Part shown: positions 9,953 to 19,181 of the stretch, one piece after another
Position numbering within the stretch: the first letter of the stretch is position 1
How the letters are laid out: every line of letters begins with the position of its first letter
NCBI GenBank assembly: GCA_022510385.1
Contig: JAFLTQ010000006.1
Span: 1 to 64,000 of the forward strand
Reading direction: 5' to 3'
Length of the DNA: 64,000 nucleotides
Source: Muribaculaceae bacterium
Lineage (GTDB): Bacteria; Bacteroidota; Bacteroidia; Bacteroidales; Muribaculaceae
Notes under the pieces: model-generated
What the model saw: the letters and a program-made list of their open reading frames with translations, nothing else
Told to the model about the DNA's origin: nothing
Database searches by the model: none
Program-made: the position numbers and the translations under genes

Positions 9953-10606
9953 ATGGATCAACGGCTTGAGGATTACATACAGAAACATATTTCTGAGGAG
10001 CCTGACAACCTGAAAATTATCGACCGTAGAACAAATCTGCGGATGCTTAACGGCAGGATGTGTTCAGGTCATATCCAGGGGAGACTTCTGAAGATGCTCA
10101 CTGCAATGATAGATCCGAAAAATGTGCTTGAGTTGGGTACATTCACAGGTTATTCAGCTCTTTGCATTGCAGAGGCCTTGAGTGATGGCGCTGTCATCCA
10201 CACCATAGAGATTGATGATGAGTTAGAGGATGAAATCCGATCAAATCTTGCTTCTTCTCAACATGGATCGAAGGTGAGACTGCATATCGGTGATGCCTTG
10301 GAAATTATGAGTGAATTTGAACCTGACTTTTTCGACTTGGTGCTGATTGATGCCGACAAACGTCAATACTCCGCCTATTTCAATAAGGTGATGCCGCTTT
10401 TAAAACCGGGTGGCTTCATAATAGCCGATAACACTCTTTGGGACGGTCATGTGACGGAAACTACAAGACATTCATCTCAAACTTCAGGGATAATGGAATT
10501 CAATGAACTTGTAGTCAACACTCCTGACACTGAAGTGGCCATTATCCCTATCCGTGACGGTCTGACGATTATCCGGAAAAGTGCCGAAAGTCTGTCACCA
10601 TTATGA
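9953..10606 (+). CDS. Class I SAM-dependent O-methyltransferase
   Basis: A 217-residue enzyme of the caffeoyl-CoA/catechol O-methyltransferase family (Methyltransf_3), common in Bacteroidetes. The SAM-binding motif VLELGTFTGYSALCIAEAL is near residues 60-78. The acidic motif IEIDDELE follows, and the metal/catalytic segment FDLVLIDADKRQY with DNTLWDG matches the family. The natural substrate is not predictable. It lies between aroQ and rbfA, both on the same strand. Confidence 0.88.
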   Translation: MDQRLEDYIQKHISEEPDNLKIIDRRTNLRMLNGRMCSGHIQGRLLKMLTAMIDPKNVLELGTFTGYSALCIAEALSDGAVIHTIEIDDELEDEIRSNLASSQHGSKVRLHIGDALEIMSEFEPDFFDLVLIDADKRQYSAYFNKVMPLLKPGGFIIADNTLWDGHVTETTRHSSQTSGIMEFNELVVNTPDTEVAIIPIRDGLTIIRKSAESLSPL

Positions 10607-10743
10607 TCATAGCGTCCAAACAGCTCACGTTTAAAGATAATAGAAGGGGGATTTGAATAGTGGAAAATGAAAACCAAACCATCTATTGTTTCCAAGCGTT
10701 ATATTTCCGAAGGGTTTCTTCAACAACTCTAAAACTATGAATT

Positions 10744-11079
10744 ATGGAAAGCAAAAGACAAGCAAAAATCGCTCGATTCATCCAAAAGGAGTTAAGCGAG
10801 ATATTTAGAAAACAAACTTCTGCCCTTGGAGGGGTATTGGTAAGTGTAAGTCAGGTGCGCGTATCTCCTGACCTTAGCATCGCAAAAGCATATCTTAGTA
10901 TTTTCCCTCCCGAGAGAAGTGCTGAGATTTTGGAAAATATAAAAAGTCAGTCAAAGACAGTGAGATATGAACTGGCACAAAACGTGAAAGATGTGCTTAG
11001 GAAGTGCCCGGAACTACAATTCTATCTTGACGATTCACTCGATTATATCGAAAATATAGACCGCCTCTTAGGTTCTTGA
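10744..11079 (+). CDS. rbfA: 30S ribosome-binding factor RbfA
   Basis: Binds the maturing 30S subunit and is needed for 16S 5'-end processing. It has 111 residues with the family opening RQAKIARFIQKELSEIF and a KH-like fold (VSVSQVRVSPDLSIAKAYLSIF). Its stop overlaps the start of the next gene as TTGA (11076-11079), so translation of the permease is probably coupled to rbfA. Confidence 0.93.
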   Translation: MESKRQAKIARFIQKELSEIFRKQTSALGGVLVSVSQVRVSPDLSIAKAYLSIFPPERSAEILENIKSQSKTVRYELAQNVKDVLRKCPELQFYLDDSLDYIENIDRLLGS

Positions 11080-12296
11080 CAAACTCCTTTCTCATATCAT
11101 GGCGTTATCTCACGGCTCCAAAATCGCATGGAGCTGTGAGTGCTATTGCCATTGTATCGATTGTGGGAGTGGCAGTAGCCACAGCGGCCATAATAATAGT
11201 TCTGTCGGTTTTCAACGGGTTCAGGTATAATCTAAATGAGCGTCTCGACTCATTGACTCCCGACATATCGGTAGCTCCGGCCTATGGAAAAACGATTTCC
11301 GAAGGGGATTCCCTCGCTTTGCGACTTTCCGAGCTTCCTTTTGTAGAAATTGCAATGCCGGAAGTGACCGACAATGCTCTCGTCATCTCAGGAGCTAAGG
11401 AGATGCCGGTGACTCTCAGGGGAGTCAATCAATATATTTTTGGCCAAATCACCGGGATTGATTCCCTATTATTGGATCGAACCCCTATAGGGGATTATAC
11501 AGAAAAAGAGACTTCCATAGCAGTTGGTGTGGCCCAACGGCTGGGTATCTATTCAGCGGGCGACACTCTTTTGATTTTTGCGCCAAAGAGGCTTGGAAGA
11601 GTTAATATTGCGAATCCTCTCTCTTCTTTTATTTCCGATTCAATTGTGGCATCATCTGTTTTCCGCAGCCTGCAGAATGAATTTGATGAAAACACAATCA
11701 TCGCTGATATAGGAGTGGCGCGAGAACTCTTTCAATATGAAACTGAAGCTACAGCCATCCAAATAAAGCTACAAGCCGGGGCTGATATACAGGATTCAGC
11801 CGACCAAATCCGAAACATTTTAGGAGAAGAATATATAGTAAAAGACCGCCTGATGCAACAGGATATCAATTTCCGGATGGTTGAAATTGAGAAATGGCTC
11901 ACATTCATTCTCCTTGTTTTTATCCTCGTAATCGCCTCTTTCAATATTATAAGCACTCTCTGTATGATTATCCTCGACAAAGGAGAGGCAATACGTATAT
12001 TCTCATATATGGGGATGAATAAAAGGAAAATCGGACTGATTTTCTGGTGGGAAAGTATTCTTGTCACGCTTATCGGAGCTGTCTCCGGCATAATCATCGG
12101 AGTGGTGGTGGCACTCTTGCAGGAAAAATTCAGCATCATAAAACTTGCGGGAGATCCGGAAAACTTGGTTATGCGTGCTTATCCGGTCAGAGTGGAATGG
12201 CTTGATATGGCAATAACATTTGTTCCCATCCTTATAATCGGACTGATCTGCGCCCAAGTAAGTGTTGCTTTCGCTAAGAGTCGACTCAATCCTTAA
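11076..12296 (+). CDS. LolC/LolE-type lipoprotein-releasing ABC permease
   Basis: Inner-membrane component of the system that releases lipoproteins for transfer to the outer membrane (FtsX-like/MacB-type permease). It has 406 residues: one N-terminal membrane segment (about 22-45), a large periplasmic domain, and three C-terminal segments (about 270-395) with FtsX-like character. The N-terminal SWRYLTAPKSHGAVSAIAI is typical of LolC/E. The start is a TTG overlapping the rbfA stop (TTGA); no better start exists before the first membrane segment. The partner ATPase LolD is not in the window. Confidence 0.88.
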   Translation: MTNSFLISWRYLTAPKSHGAVSAIAIVSIVGVAVATAAIIIVLSVFNGFRYNLNERLDSLTPDISVAPAYGKTISEGDSLALRLSELPFVEIAMPEVTDNALVISGAKEMPVTLRGVNQYIFGQITGIDSLLLDRTPIGDYTEKETSIAVGVAQRLGIYSAGDTLLIFAPKRLGRVNIANPLSSFISDSIVASSVFRSLQNEFDENTIIADIGVARELFQYETEATAIQIKLQAGADIQDSADQIRNILGEEYIVKDRLMQQDINFRMVEIEKWLTFILLVFILVIASFNIISTLCMIILDKGEAIRIFSYMGMNKRKIGLIFWWESILVTLIGAVSGIIIGVVVALLQEKFSIIKLAGDPENLVMRAYPVRVEWLDMAITFVPILIIGLICAQVSVAFAKSRLNP

Positions 12297-12329
12297 GAGG
12301 ATGACCGGGAAATTTTTATTTCCTGTTTT

Positions 12330-12361
12330 ATTGTAGGAAAGAATATATCGTGCTACTTTTG
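12330..12361 (+). promoter_or_regulatory. Promoter of tyrS
   Basis: ATTG at 12330-12333, a 20-base spacer, then TACTTTTG at 12354-12361. It matches the Bacteroidetes consensus except for one base of the -33 element and gives a leader of about 70 bases before tyrS. Confidence 0.65.
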
Positions 12362-12436
12362 CATAAAATTTAAAGCCCCGATTCCGGTTTATTAAGTGAG
12401 ACATTGGGTTTTGATGATTTACGGTAATTTGTAATT

Positions 12437-13729
12437 ATGGATTTTATTGAAGAATTGACCTGGCGCGGCATGATTCACACAGTGATGCCGGGCACGGATG
12501 AAGAGTTGAAAAAGGGGATGACGACCGCCTATTTAGGAATAGACCCGACAGCTGATTCGCTTCACATCGGGCATCTCTGCGGCGTCATGATGTTGCGTCA
12601 TTTCCAAAGATGCGGCCACAAGCCTCTCGCTCTTATCGGAGGCGCCACAGGGATGATAGGGGATCCTTCCGGTAAAAGTGCGGAGCGTAACCTGCTCGAT
12701 GAAGCGACATTGCGTCATAATCAAGAGGCAATCAAGAAACAGTTGTCACGTTTCCTTGATTTTGACAGTGATGCCCCCAATAAAGCCGAGATGGTGAATA
12801 ATTATGACTGGACCAAAGATGTGACATTCCTGGATTTCGCACGCGAGATAGGGAAACATATCACGGTCAACTATATGATGGCAAAGGATTCTGTGCAGAA
12901 ACGTCTTAACGGAGAAGCCCGTGACGGTTTGAGTTTCACAGAATTCACCTATCAGCTGTTGCAAGGGTTTGATTTTCTGACTCTCTATCAGCAGAAAGGA
13001 TGCAAACTGCAGCTCGGTGGCAGCGACCAATGGGGAAATATCACCACAGGCACGGAACTTATCAGGCGTAAGGCCGGAGGGGAAGCATTCGCCCTCACTT
13101 GCCCTTTGATAACCAAACCTGACGGCTCCAAATTCGGGAAAACCGAAAGTGGAAACGTATGGCTCGACGCCCGCTACACATCCCCTTATAAATTCTATCA
13201 GTTCTGGCTGAACGTAAGCGATGAAGAGGCGGAAAAGTATCTTAAGATATTCACAACGCTGACCCGTGAAGAGATCGATGCCCTCGTGGAGGAACATGCT
13301 CTTAATCCGGGTGCGCGCCCGATGCAACGCCGTCTCGCCGAAGAGGTAACTACTATGGTGCATGGCGAAGAGGAGCTTCAGAAGGCAATAGAGGCCAGCC
13401 GTATCCTTTTCGGGAATGCCACCGACGAGGCCCTGAATAAACTTGATGAAAAAACATTCCTCGAAGTGTTTGAAGGGGTTCCTACTTTTGTGGTGAAGCG
13501 TGATAAATTAGAGGCCGGTATTCCGGTATTGGATTTCCTGGCTCAGGAGACTCAGGTGTTCCCCTCGAAGGGTGAGGCACGCAAGATGTTGCAACAGGGT
13601 GGAGTCAGCATCAATAAAAAGAAGGTGACAGATCCGAATACCACCATAGGCACGGATTCCCTCTTGAACGGAAAGTATATCCTCGCACAAAAAGGTAAGA
13701 AAAATTATTTTCTGATCAACATTGAATAA
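12437..13729 (+). CDS. tyrS: Tyrosyl-tRNA synthetase
   Basis: Charges tRNA-Tyr with tyrosine. It has 430 residues and is a bacterial class I synthetase. The HIGH motif is in SLHIGHLCG (residues 43-46), the KMSKS-type loop is KFGKT near 231-235, and the tyrosine-specific GGSDQWGNI is present. A C-terminal S4-like RNA-binding domain begins near residue 365. No T-box or other leader structure was recognised upstream. Confidence 0.97.
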   Translation: MDFIEELTWRGMIHTVMPGTDEELKKGMTTAYLGIDPTADSLHIGHLCGVMMLRHFQRCGHKPLALIGGATGMIGDPSGKSAERNLLDEATLRHNQEAIKKQLSRFLDFDSDAPNKAEMVNNYDWTKDVTFLDFAREIGKHITVNYMMAKDSVQKRLNGEARDGLSFTEFTYQLLQGFDFLTLYQQKGCKLQLGGSDQWGNITTGTELIRRKAGGEAFALTCPLITKPDGSKFGKTESGNVWLDARYTSPYKFYQFWLNVSDEEAEKYLKIFTTLTREEIDALVEEHALNPGARPMQRRLAEEVTTMVHGEEELQKAIEASRILFGNATDEALNKLDEKTFLEVFEGVPTFVVKRDKLEAGIPVLDFLAQETQVFPSKGEARKMLQQGGVSINKKKVTDPNTTIGTDSLLNGKYILAQKGKKNYFLINIE

Positions 13730-13803
13730 GGTAGAATAACCCGGAGATTTCTATCGGACCTTATATATTTGCCGTCGGTAAAAGCATCTAAAAACAGACT
13801 TTT

Positions 13804-15069
13804 ATGGACGGCAAATTTTTTGATATACCTTTCAGGTTAAAGAGTTCCGACAGTGATTTTATATGTAAGGACGGGGAGATAGCCTCTGCTATTAATTTGG
13901 GTTATGAAGGGGAAATTGAGGGTGATTCTCTTTCAATTTCCGGGATTGCAGGTGCCGGAGTTGATCTTCCACCGGCACCTGATATAGATTTTGCAATTAT
14001 CAGGGATGTTTTGAAAGGATGGCATGCCGTTCCGGATGATTTCCCGAAACAGACAATAATAGCCACCGATCCCTCTTTGGAATACTGGACAAAGATGGCA
14101 TCTCAATTTCTATCCCAATTTCAATCCGAGGGTTCTGTAAATTCTCTTTTCATTGCTCCGTTCTATGTTATGGGAACATGGAAAACCATCGGAGGGAGTT
14201 ATCTTTCCGCCTCAGAGCCGGTTATAATGGTTCCGAACAGCAGCGTTCCTTTGGTTGCCACGGATGATAATCTAACGGCCACGGAGCTCGAATTCCGCGT
14301 GGCTGCGGCAGTCTGTTCTTTATATTTCCGGATGAGGGCTCCGGAGGTGTTGAGAAAATGGGTAGGTAAAATAGAATCTTTGGAGATATTGGTAAGCGAC
14401 CCTTTACAAAAATATGATTCCTATTCAGCATTTTTGCCCCGAAAACGTGTTACGACATCGAATTTCTGTCGAGCTCTCGATCTAACAACAGGTGAAGTTA
14501 AGGAAACGAAAGTATGCACGATGACCCTTCCTGTGGCATGGCAGGCAAATCTCAAGGGAGTCGGAGAAGAGAATCTGGATTCGTGGATAAATGCAGATTT
14601 GAAATTTTATCCGTTTGCTACTATACCGTTGGGCGAGATCGACCGGGCCGGTGAATGGGGAGCTGCAGGGATGCGGGGCATCGGCGACCGGCTCTATGGA
14701 GGAAAGTCAACAGGGGTTGACCTGAAAGAGTTGAAGGGAGAGGGTATCGGGGAGACCAGCAAGAGTGCAGCCCTTATATATTTACGAGGAGAGGATTCTA
14801 ATTTTACATTAAAGACACGTCCCATAAAGCTAACCGGAGCCGGAGCATTGAAAAGCAGCAGGCGCTTATATTTGCGAGGTGAATATCGGCCTGAAAATAT
14901 AGGAATCTCTGTATATGCGAGTCGTGATATGCTGCATTGGTGGCTTGTGTCGCAAAAGCGGGGGAGTACGGTAGTCAGCCTCCCGAAAGCCTCTTTCCGC
15001 TTCTATCGTATTGAGCTTGAAGGATACCTGTCAGCAACGGAAACCTTGCAGGGTATCACGATTTCCTAA
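13804..15069 (+). CDS. Orphan protein resembling phage tail/stabilisation protein
   Basis: Function unknown; 421 residues, no signal peptide or membrane segment. The N terminus (DIPFRLKSSDSDFICKDGEI, then ASAINLGYEGEIEG) recalls the opening of structural proteins of Bacteroidetes podoviruses, which start with a 'dGei..a.Nl' pattern. The C terminus (VYASRDMLHWWLVSQKRG, then FRFYRIELEGYL) recalls the 'gSrD...W.lv.s.......g...fryfRi.l.g.l' ending seen in the same phage proteins. These resemblances are from memory and were not searched. A TATATTTG -7-like element lies at 13764-13771. It stands alone between tyrS and the convergent priA, with no other phage gene, so it may be a retained prophage gene or a domesticated one. 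Confidence 0.55.
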   Translation: MDGKFFDIPFRLKSSDSDFICKDGEIASAINLGYEGEIEGDSLSISGIAGAGVDLPPAPDIDFAIIRDVLKGWHAVPDDFPKQTIIATDPSLEYWTKMASQFLSQFQSEGSVNSLFIAPFYVMGTWKTIGGSYLSASEPVIMVPNSSVPLVATDDNLTATELEFRVAAAVCSLYFRMRAPEVLRKWVGKIESLEILVSDPLQKYDSYSAFLPRKRVTTSNFCRALDLTTGEVKETKVCTMTLPVAWQANLKGVGEENLDSWINADLKFYPFATIPLGEIDRAGEWGAAGMRGIGDRLYGGKSTGVDLKELKGEGIGETSKSAALIYLRGEDSNFTLKTRPIKLTGAGALKSSRRLYLRGEYRPENIGISVYASRDMLHWWLVSQKRGSTVVSLPKASFRFYRIELEGYLSATETLQGITIS

Positions 15070-15075
15070 TCATTA

Positions 15076-17562
15076 TCAGACAGGGTCGACATCATAGTGG
15101 ACCACGGAACTCTTCATCTCTATATTCTGTGCAATCCCGGCATATACCTGCCTTAAAATCTCTTTTACCTTTTTCATGGAGACTCCACTCTCCATTTTCA
15201 ACATAATCGACTGGATATAATAGGAGGCTATCCTTGAGACGTAGGGTTTCTCCGGACCTAAAACACGATCACCGAACACTTTTCTCAACGCCAATGTGAA
15301 ATCCACTGCAGCCTTATCGCACATTTGCGGATTCTTATTCCGGATATAGATATTGATAATCTTGGTGAACGGGGGATAAGCATATTTCCTTCTCTCCATT
15401 ATCTCATTGGAGTAATAACCCTCATAATCATGATTCCTGACATGTTTCAATATTTCATGTTTAGGATTGAGAGTCTGGATCAACACCATCCCTTTTTCAC
15501 GGCGTCTTCCGGCGCGTCCGGCCACCTGCTCCAACATATTGAATGCTCTCTCGTTGCTGCGGAAGTCAGGAAAATTCAGCAGAGTGTCAGCATTCAATAC
15601 CCCCACCGTTGCGACGTCTCCGAAATCGAGACCCTTAGACACCATCTGAGTTCCGATCAAAATTTCAGTGTCATGGTGAGCGAAATCTTCGATTATATTC
15701 TGATATGCATCCTTGTTGCGGGTGGTGTCGAGATCCATTCTCGCAATGTTATTGTCAGGGAAAGCCTCTTTCACTTCTTCTGCAATCCTCTCTGTACCGT
15801 AACCGAAAATTTTCAGGCCGTTCAAACCACAAGCGGGACATAACGAGGGGAGCAAAGTGGAGTAGCCGCAATAATGGCATCTCAACATCCCTAAGTTTTT
15901 ATGATAGACCATTGAGACATCACAATTGGCACATTTGGGAGTCCATCCGCATTGCTCGCAGATAACTACGGGCGCAAACCCTCTGCGGTTCTGGAAAAGG
16001 ATCACCTGCCGCTTGTTCTGAAGGGTACGGATTATCCTGTCGCGCAAGGGTGTGGAAATGATGCCTGAGGCTTCCTTCTTTTTGCGGAGCTCTTTCATGT
16101 CAAGAATCTCGACATCGGGGAGCACGGAACCCTCATATCTTTCCGGGAGTTTCACGAGCCCGTATTTCCCCTCGATGGCTTTGAAATATGTCTCGACAGC
16201 CGGAGTGGCCGACCCCAAGAGAGACTTGGCCCCATGCATTCGGGCAAGCATCAGCGCGGCATCCCTGGCATTATAACGTGGAGCCGGATCATATTGCTTG
16301 AAGGAGGCTTCATGCTCTTCGTCAACCACGACCAATCCCAACCGGGCAAAAGGCAGGAAAATTGATGATCTGGCACCCACCACCACCAAAGGTTCATTGC
16401 TCGTAAGAAGCCGTCGCCATATATCGACTCTTTCGGAGTCGGAAAATTTAGAATGATAAACGAGTAACCGGTGGCCGAAAATCTTACGAAGGCGGTCGGA
16501 GAGTTGTGTCGTCAGAGAGATTTCCGGCACCAAAAAAAGCACCTGATTACCGGCTTCCATAGCTTTAGCCATCAGATGGGTATAGATTTCAGTTTTCCCA
16601 CTGCCGGTGACCCCATGGAGTAATTGGATAGAATTTTCACGAAATCCACGGTCGATCTCTTGAAAAGCCCTTTGTTGAGGTTCTGACAACACCGGCAAGT
16701 CAATTTCCTCTTGTATCTCCGAGAGGGAATCAAACCTGTTGACCGTTTTTTTCTCTATCTTAAGAATCCCCTTGTCGACCATCCCCTTGATAACGGCCGG
16801 TGATACTTTTGCCGTCTCCAACAGTTGCTGTTTGGAGACCATCCGGAGCTTGCTGTTGAGATTCAACCATCCCGACAAATCCAGATATGAAAGGAGAGCC
16901 TTTTCTTGCAGTTGTGAACGCTTCACAGCGTCAAAACTCTCATGGAGTTTCTGCTCGTTATTTCTCTCGAAATTCAATGATACTACCGTTATCTTCTTAG
17001 GTCGGTACCTTTCGGCCACTCTCTCGTCGATTTCGAGGATTCCGGCATCAAGCATCGGCATAATAACTTTCGCCACATTCTTTAAACCGGTCTCTCCTTC
17101 AAGTTCATCTACTCTCATTCGCAAATGCTCCTGAAGGGTCATTATCACGAGGGCCTGTTGCTCAGTGAGCTTTAAAGAATGTTTTTCATCAGCCTCATAA
17201 TCGGGATTTAGGGATATGCGTGTTTCGCTTTCCGGCTTAAGGCCGGTTGGCACGGCGGCTTTATAGACTTCTCCGGGGCTGCATAGATAATAGTCGGATA
17301 TCCATTTCCAGAATTTCAATTGAGGATATCGCAATATGGGTTCGGGATCTAAAAGGGCAACAACGGGTTTCACCTCGTAACCCTTCGGTTCGTTGGAATG
17401 AAGGGCTTCGACTATCCCGGTGTAATATTTCTTTTTGCCGAATTGCACAAGAACGCGCGACCCCGTCTGTATCTCCCCTTCAATCTCTTCAGGCACTGAA
17501 TATGTGAAGGAGGAATAGAGGGGAAGCGGCAGGATTACGTCAACGTAGCGTTGTGAGCTCAA
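15076..17562 (-). CDS. priA: Primosomal helicase PriA
   Basis: Restarts collapsed replication forks by recognising branched DNA and loading the replicative helicase. It has 828 residues. The N-terminal DNA-binding domain begins YVDVILPLPLYSSFTYSVPE. Walker A is GVTGSGKTE and the Walker B-type motif is VVDEEHEASFKQ. The Cys-rich zinc insert runs CEQCGWTPKCANC, then CHYCGY and CPACG. The helicase C domain includes GTQMVSKGLDF. The start is TTG at 17562, overlapping the stop of the upstream barrel gene as TTGA, and it sits exactly at the expected family N terminus. Confidence 0.96.
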   Translation of the reverse strand: MSSQRYVDVILPLPLYSSFTYSVPEEIEGEIQTGSRVLVQFGKKKYYTGIVEALHSNEPKGYEVKPVVALLDPEPILRYPQLKFWKWISDYYLCSPGEVYKAAVPTGLKPESETRISLNPDYEADEKHSLKLTEQQALVIMTLQEHLRMRVDELEGETGLKNVAKVIMPMLDAGILEIDERVAERYRPKKITVVSLNFERNNEQKLHESFDAVKRSQLQEKALLSYLDLSGWLNLNSKLRMVSKQQLLETAKVSPAVIKGMVDKGILKIEKKTVNRFDSLSEIQEEIDLPVLSEPQQRAFQEIDRGFRENSIQLLHGVTGSGKTEIYTHLMAKAMEAGNQVLFLVPEISLTTQLSDRLRKIFGHRLLVYHSKFSDSERVDIWRRLLTSNEPLVVVGARSSIFLPFARLGLVVVDEEHEASFKQYDPAPRYNARDAALMLARMHGAKSLLGSATPAVETYFKAIEGKYGLVKLPERYEGSVLPDVEILDMKELRKKKEASGIISTPLRDRIIRTLQNKRQVILFQNRRGFAPVVICEQCGWTPKCANCDVSMVYHKNLGMLRCHYCGYSTLLPSLCPACGLNGLKIFGYGTERIAEEVKEAFPDNNIARMDLDTTRNKDAYQNIIEDFAHHDTEILIGTQMVSKGLDFGDVATVGVLNADTLLNFPDFRSNERAFNMLEQVAGRAGRRREKGMVLIQTLNPKHEILKHVRNHDYEGYYSNEIMERRKYAYPPFTKIINIYIRNKNPQMCDKAAVDFTLALRKVFGDRVLGPEKPYVSRIASYYIQSIMLKMESGVSMKKVKEILRQVYAGIAQNIEMKSSVVHYDVDPV

Positions 17563-18167
17563 AAGAAATATGCCAACCTTATGAAACCGCCCCTGGGTTG
17601 CGCGGAATAATTGTCGAGCTTGATGGTGCGCAACTGATAACTTACACCCCAGGAATAACCGCCGGAAATTTGAAAACGCTCGAAGAGCTCGGCACCGCCC
17701 CCAAGCTGTATGGCCACATAACCGGCAGGAGTCTCGATTGCCGGTGCATCATTGGTGGCAAGAGTGAAATTAAATACCGGACCTACATATATCAACGGTG
17801 CTATGATTCTCTCAAGCCCGTTCAATCTTGTCCACTTGAATTTCAGGTTTAACGGAATTTCCAAAGTATGCAGCCAAACATTCTGGTTTTCAATGCCATC
17901 AATACTCCACACCTTATGTTCTCCGAAAGCTACGTGAGCACCGTGGAGATTATAGTGGATACCCATATCCACGCCAAATCCTATTCCGGGAATCATCAGT
18001 TCTCCGGCCAAACCAACGTCGAAGCCGGTGCGCATCGTCGTCTTTGCTATATCCTGTTTCCAGTGGAAGGTGGAAAAATTAACACCCGCCGTGGGCCCCC
18101 ACCGGAATTCGGCTGAGGCACACAGGGATGTCATTAATATTATTCCAAGTATTAGTATTTTCCTCAT
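17559..18167 (-). CDS. PorT-like outer-membrane beta-barrel protein
   Basis: A 202-residue exported barrel protein. The signal peptide is about 1-19 (ILGIILMTSLCASA). The mature part alternates amphipathic strands beginning FRWGPTAGVNFSTF and ends in FIRLAYFF, the aromatic C-terminal signature of outer-membrane barrels. It is a paralogue of the next gene (18168-18731), only one base away, and shares its opening 'fk.GvkaGvN...'. Its stop overlaps the priA start. The function of such small barrels is generally unknown. Confidence 0.82.
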   Translation of the reverse strand: MRKILILGIILMTSLCASAEFRWGPTAGVNFSTFHWKQDIAKTTMRTGFDVGLAGELMIPGIGFGVDMGIHYNLHGAHVAFGEHKVWSIDGIENQNVWLHTLEIPLNLKFKWTRLNGLERIIAPLIYVGPVFNFTLATNDAPAIETPAGYVAIQLGGGAELFERFQISGGYSWGVSYQLRTIKLDNYSAQPRGGFIRLAYFF

Positions 18168-18731
18168 TTAGAAGAGATAAGCTGCTGAGATAGTCCAATA
18201 ATTGTTGTGGAGCTTGACAGGATTTGCAGAAGAAGCTACAACCTTTGCGATATTGTTGATACCAAAGCCATAAGATGCTCCGATCTGCACGTGTTTGATA
18301 AGCTCAACACCTAAACCGACATTCCAGACAGCCTGGAAAGTCTTTGTCTTATAATATGACAAGGTTGACTTGTTTAATTTGAAGTCGAATGAGGGTCCGG
18401 TGAAAAGGTAGGGGGCCAAGAATCTTCCAACCACCGGTAAAGAGAATTTATATTTTACATTCAAAGGCACCATGAGGAAATTATTGTTGCCGTCGTTGTT
18501 GTTGAGACGAGCATACATAAGGGAGAGGTCGAGGCAGAGGCCAATAACGGGGACCTGGAATTCAGTCATCACACCGGCAGTCCAGCCTGCTTTATCATTC
18601 TCGGCAAGAGTCGCATTTTTCAATGAGAGATGATTGACATTTACTCCTGCTTTTACACCGAATTTAAATTGTGCGTTTGCCACTCCTACACTCATCACGG
18701 CAATCAGCAACGCTACTAAAATCTTTTTCAT
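18168..18731 (-). CDS. PorT-like outer-membrane beta-barrel protein
   Basis: A 187-residue exported barrel with signal peptide 1-20 (LLIAVMSVGVANA) and mature start QFKFGVKAGVNVNHLSL. It ends in NYWTISAAYLF with the C-terminal Phe needed for barrel insertion. It is the first gene of a - strand unit (this gene, its paralogue, priA). CAAATTTA at 18761-18768 on the + strand reads TAAATTTG on the - strand, a plausible -7 element 30 bases upstream of the start. Function unknown. Confidence 0.82.
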   Translation of the reverse strand: MKKILVALLIAVMSVGVANAQFKFGVKAGVNVNHLSLKNATLAENDKAGWTAGVMTEFQVPVIGLCLDLSLMYARLNNNDGNNNFLMVPLNVKYKFSLPVVGRFLAPYLFTGPSFDFKLNKSTLSYYKTKTFQAVWNVGLGVELIKHVQIGASYGFGINNIAKVVASSANPVKLHNNYWTISAAYLF

Positions 18732-18776
18732 GATCTTATGGTTTTGATATGTTTATTATGCAAATTTAATAAAAAC

Positions 18777-18806
18777 TTTGAAATGCAAGGAAAAATAGTA
18801 AATTTG
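18777..18806 (+). promoter_or_regulatory. Promoter of the SufT-like gene
   Basis: TTTG at 18777-18780, an 18-base spacer, and TAAATTTG at 18799-18806, 21 bases before the start codon. It lies back to back with the - strand -7 element at 18761-18768 for the barrel gene, so this 95-base gap is a divergent promoter region. Confidence 0.6.
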
Positions 18807-18826
18807 CAATCTAAAATTTCTGCTAT

Positions 18827-19174
18827 ATGGACTCTGAAACTAAAGAAATATCTCAGAATGAAGAGACTCTGAGAGTCACTGAGCGTGCGATAGAGATGCT
18901 AAAGACAGTTTTTGATCCCGAAATTCCGGTGAATGTCTATGATCTCGGTCTGATTTATAAGATTGATTACCAACCGGAAGATAAGAGCCTTCATGTGGAT
19001 ATGACCCTGACTGCTCCCCATTGCCCGATGGCAGATTTCATAATGGAGGATGTGCGTCAGAAACTCCTTAGTGTTGACGGCCCGGAGAAACTTGATCTTC
19101 GCCTCGTCTTTGAGCCGGAATGGAATCAAGACATGATGAGCGAAGAGGCAAAGTTGGAGCTTGGGTATCTGTGA
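18827..19174 (+). CDS. SufT/MIP18-like (DUF59) iron-sulfur assembly protein
   Basis: A 115-residue protein of the MIP18 family, implicated in Fe-S cluster assembly or delivery. Hallmarks are DPEIPVNVYDLGLIY (about 32-46), the hydrophobic TLTAPHCPMADF with the conserved Cys, and the C-terminal FEPEWNQDMMSEEAK. It has no suf operon around it here, so it is an isolated member. Assignment as a SufT homologue rests on family motifs. Confidence 0.88.
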   Translation: MDSETKEISQNEETLRVTERAIEMLKTVFDPEIPVNVYDLGLIYKIDYQPEDKSLHVDMTLTAPHCPMADFIMEDVRQKLLSVDGPEKLDLRLVFEPEWNQDMMSEEAKLELGYL

Positions 19175-19181
19175 GGTGGAC

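Noticed and set aside
12305-12330. GGAAAT/ATTTCC hairpin after the LolC/E-type gene as terminator
   Set aside because: Only six A/T-rich pairs and an interrupted T-run; too weak to call.
12746-13363. 205-residue - strand frame inside tyrS
   Set aside because: tyrS on the + strand has all class I synthetase motifs over this region; the opposite frame has no recognisable family features.
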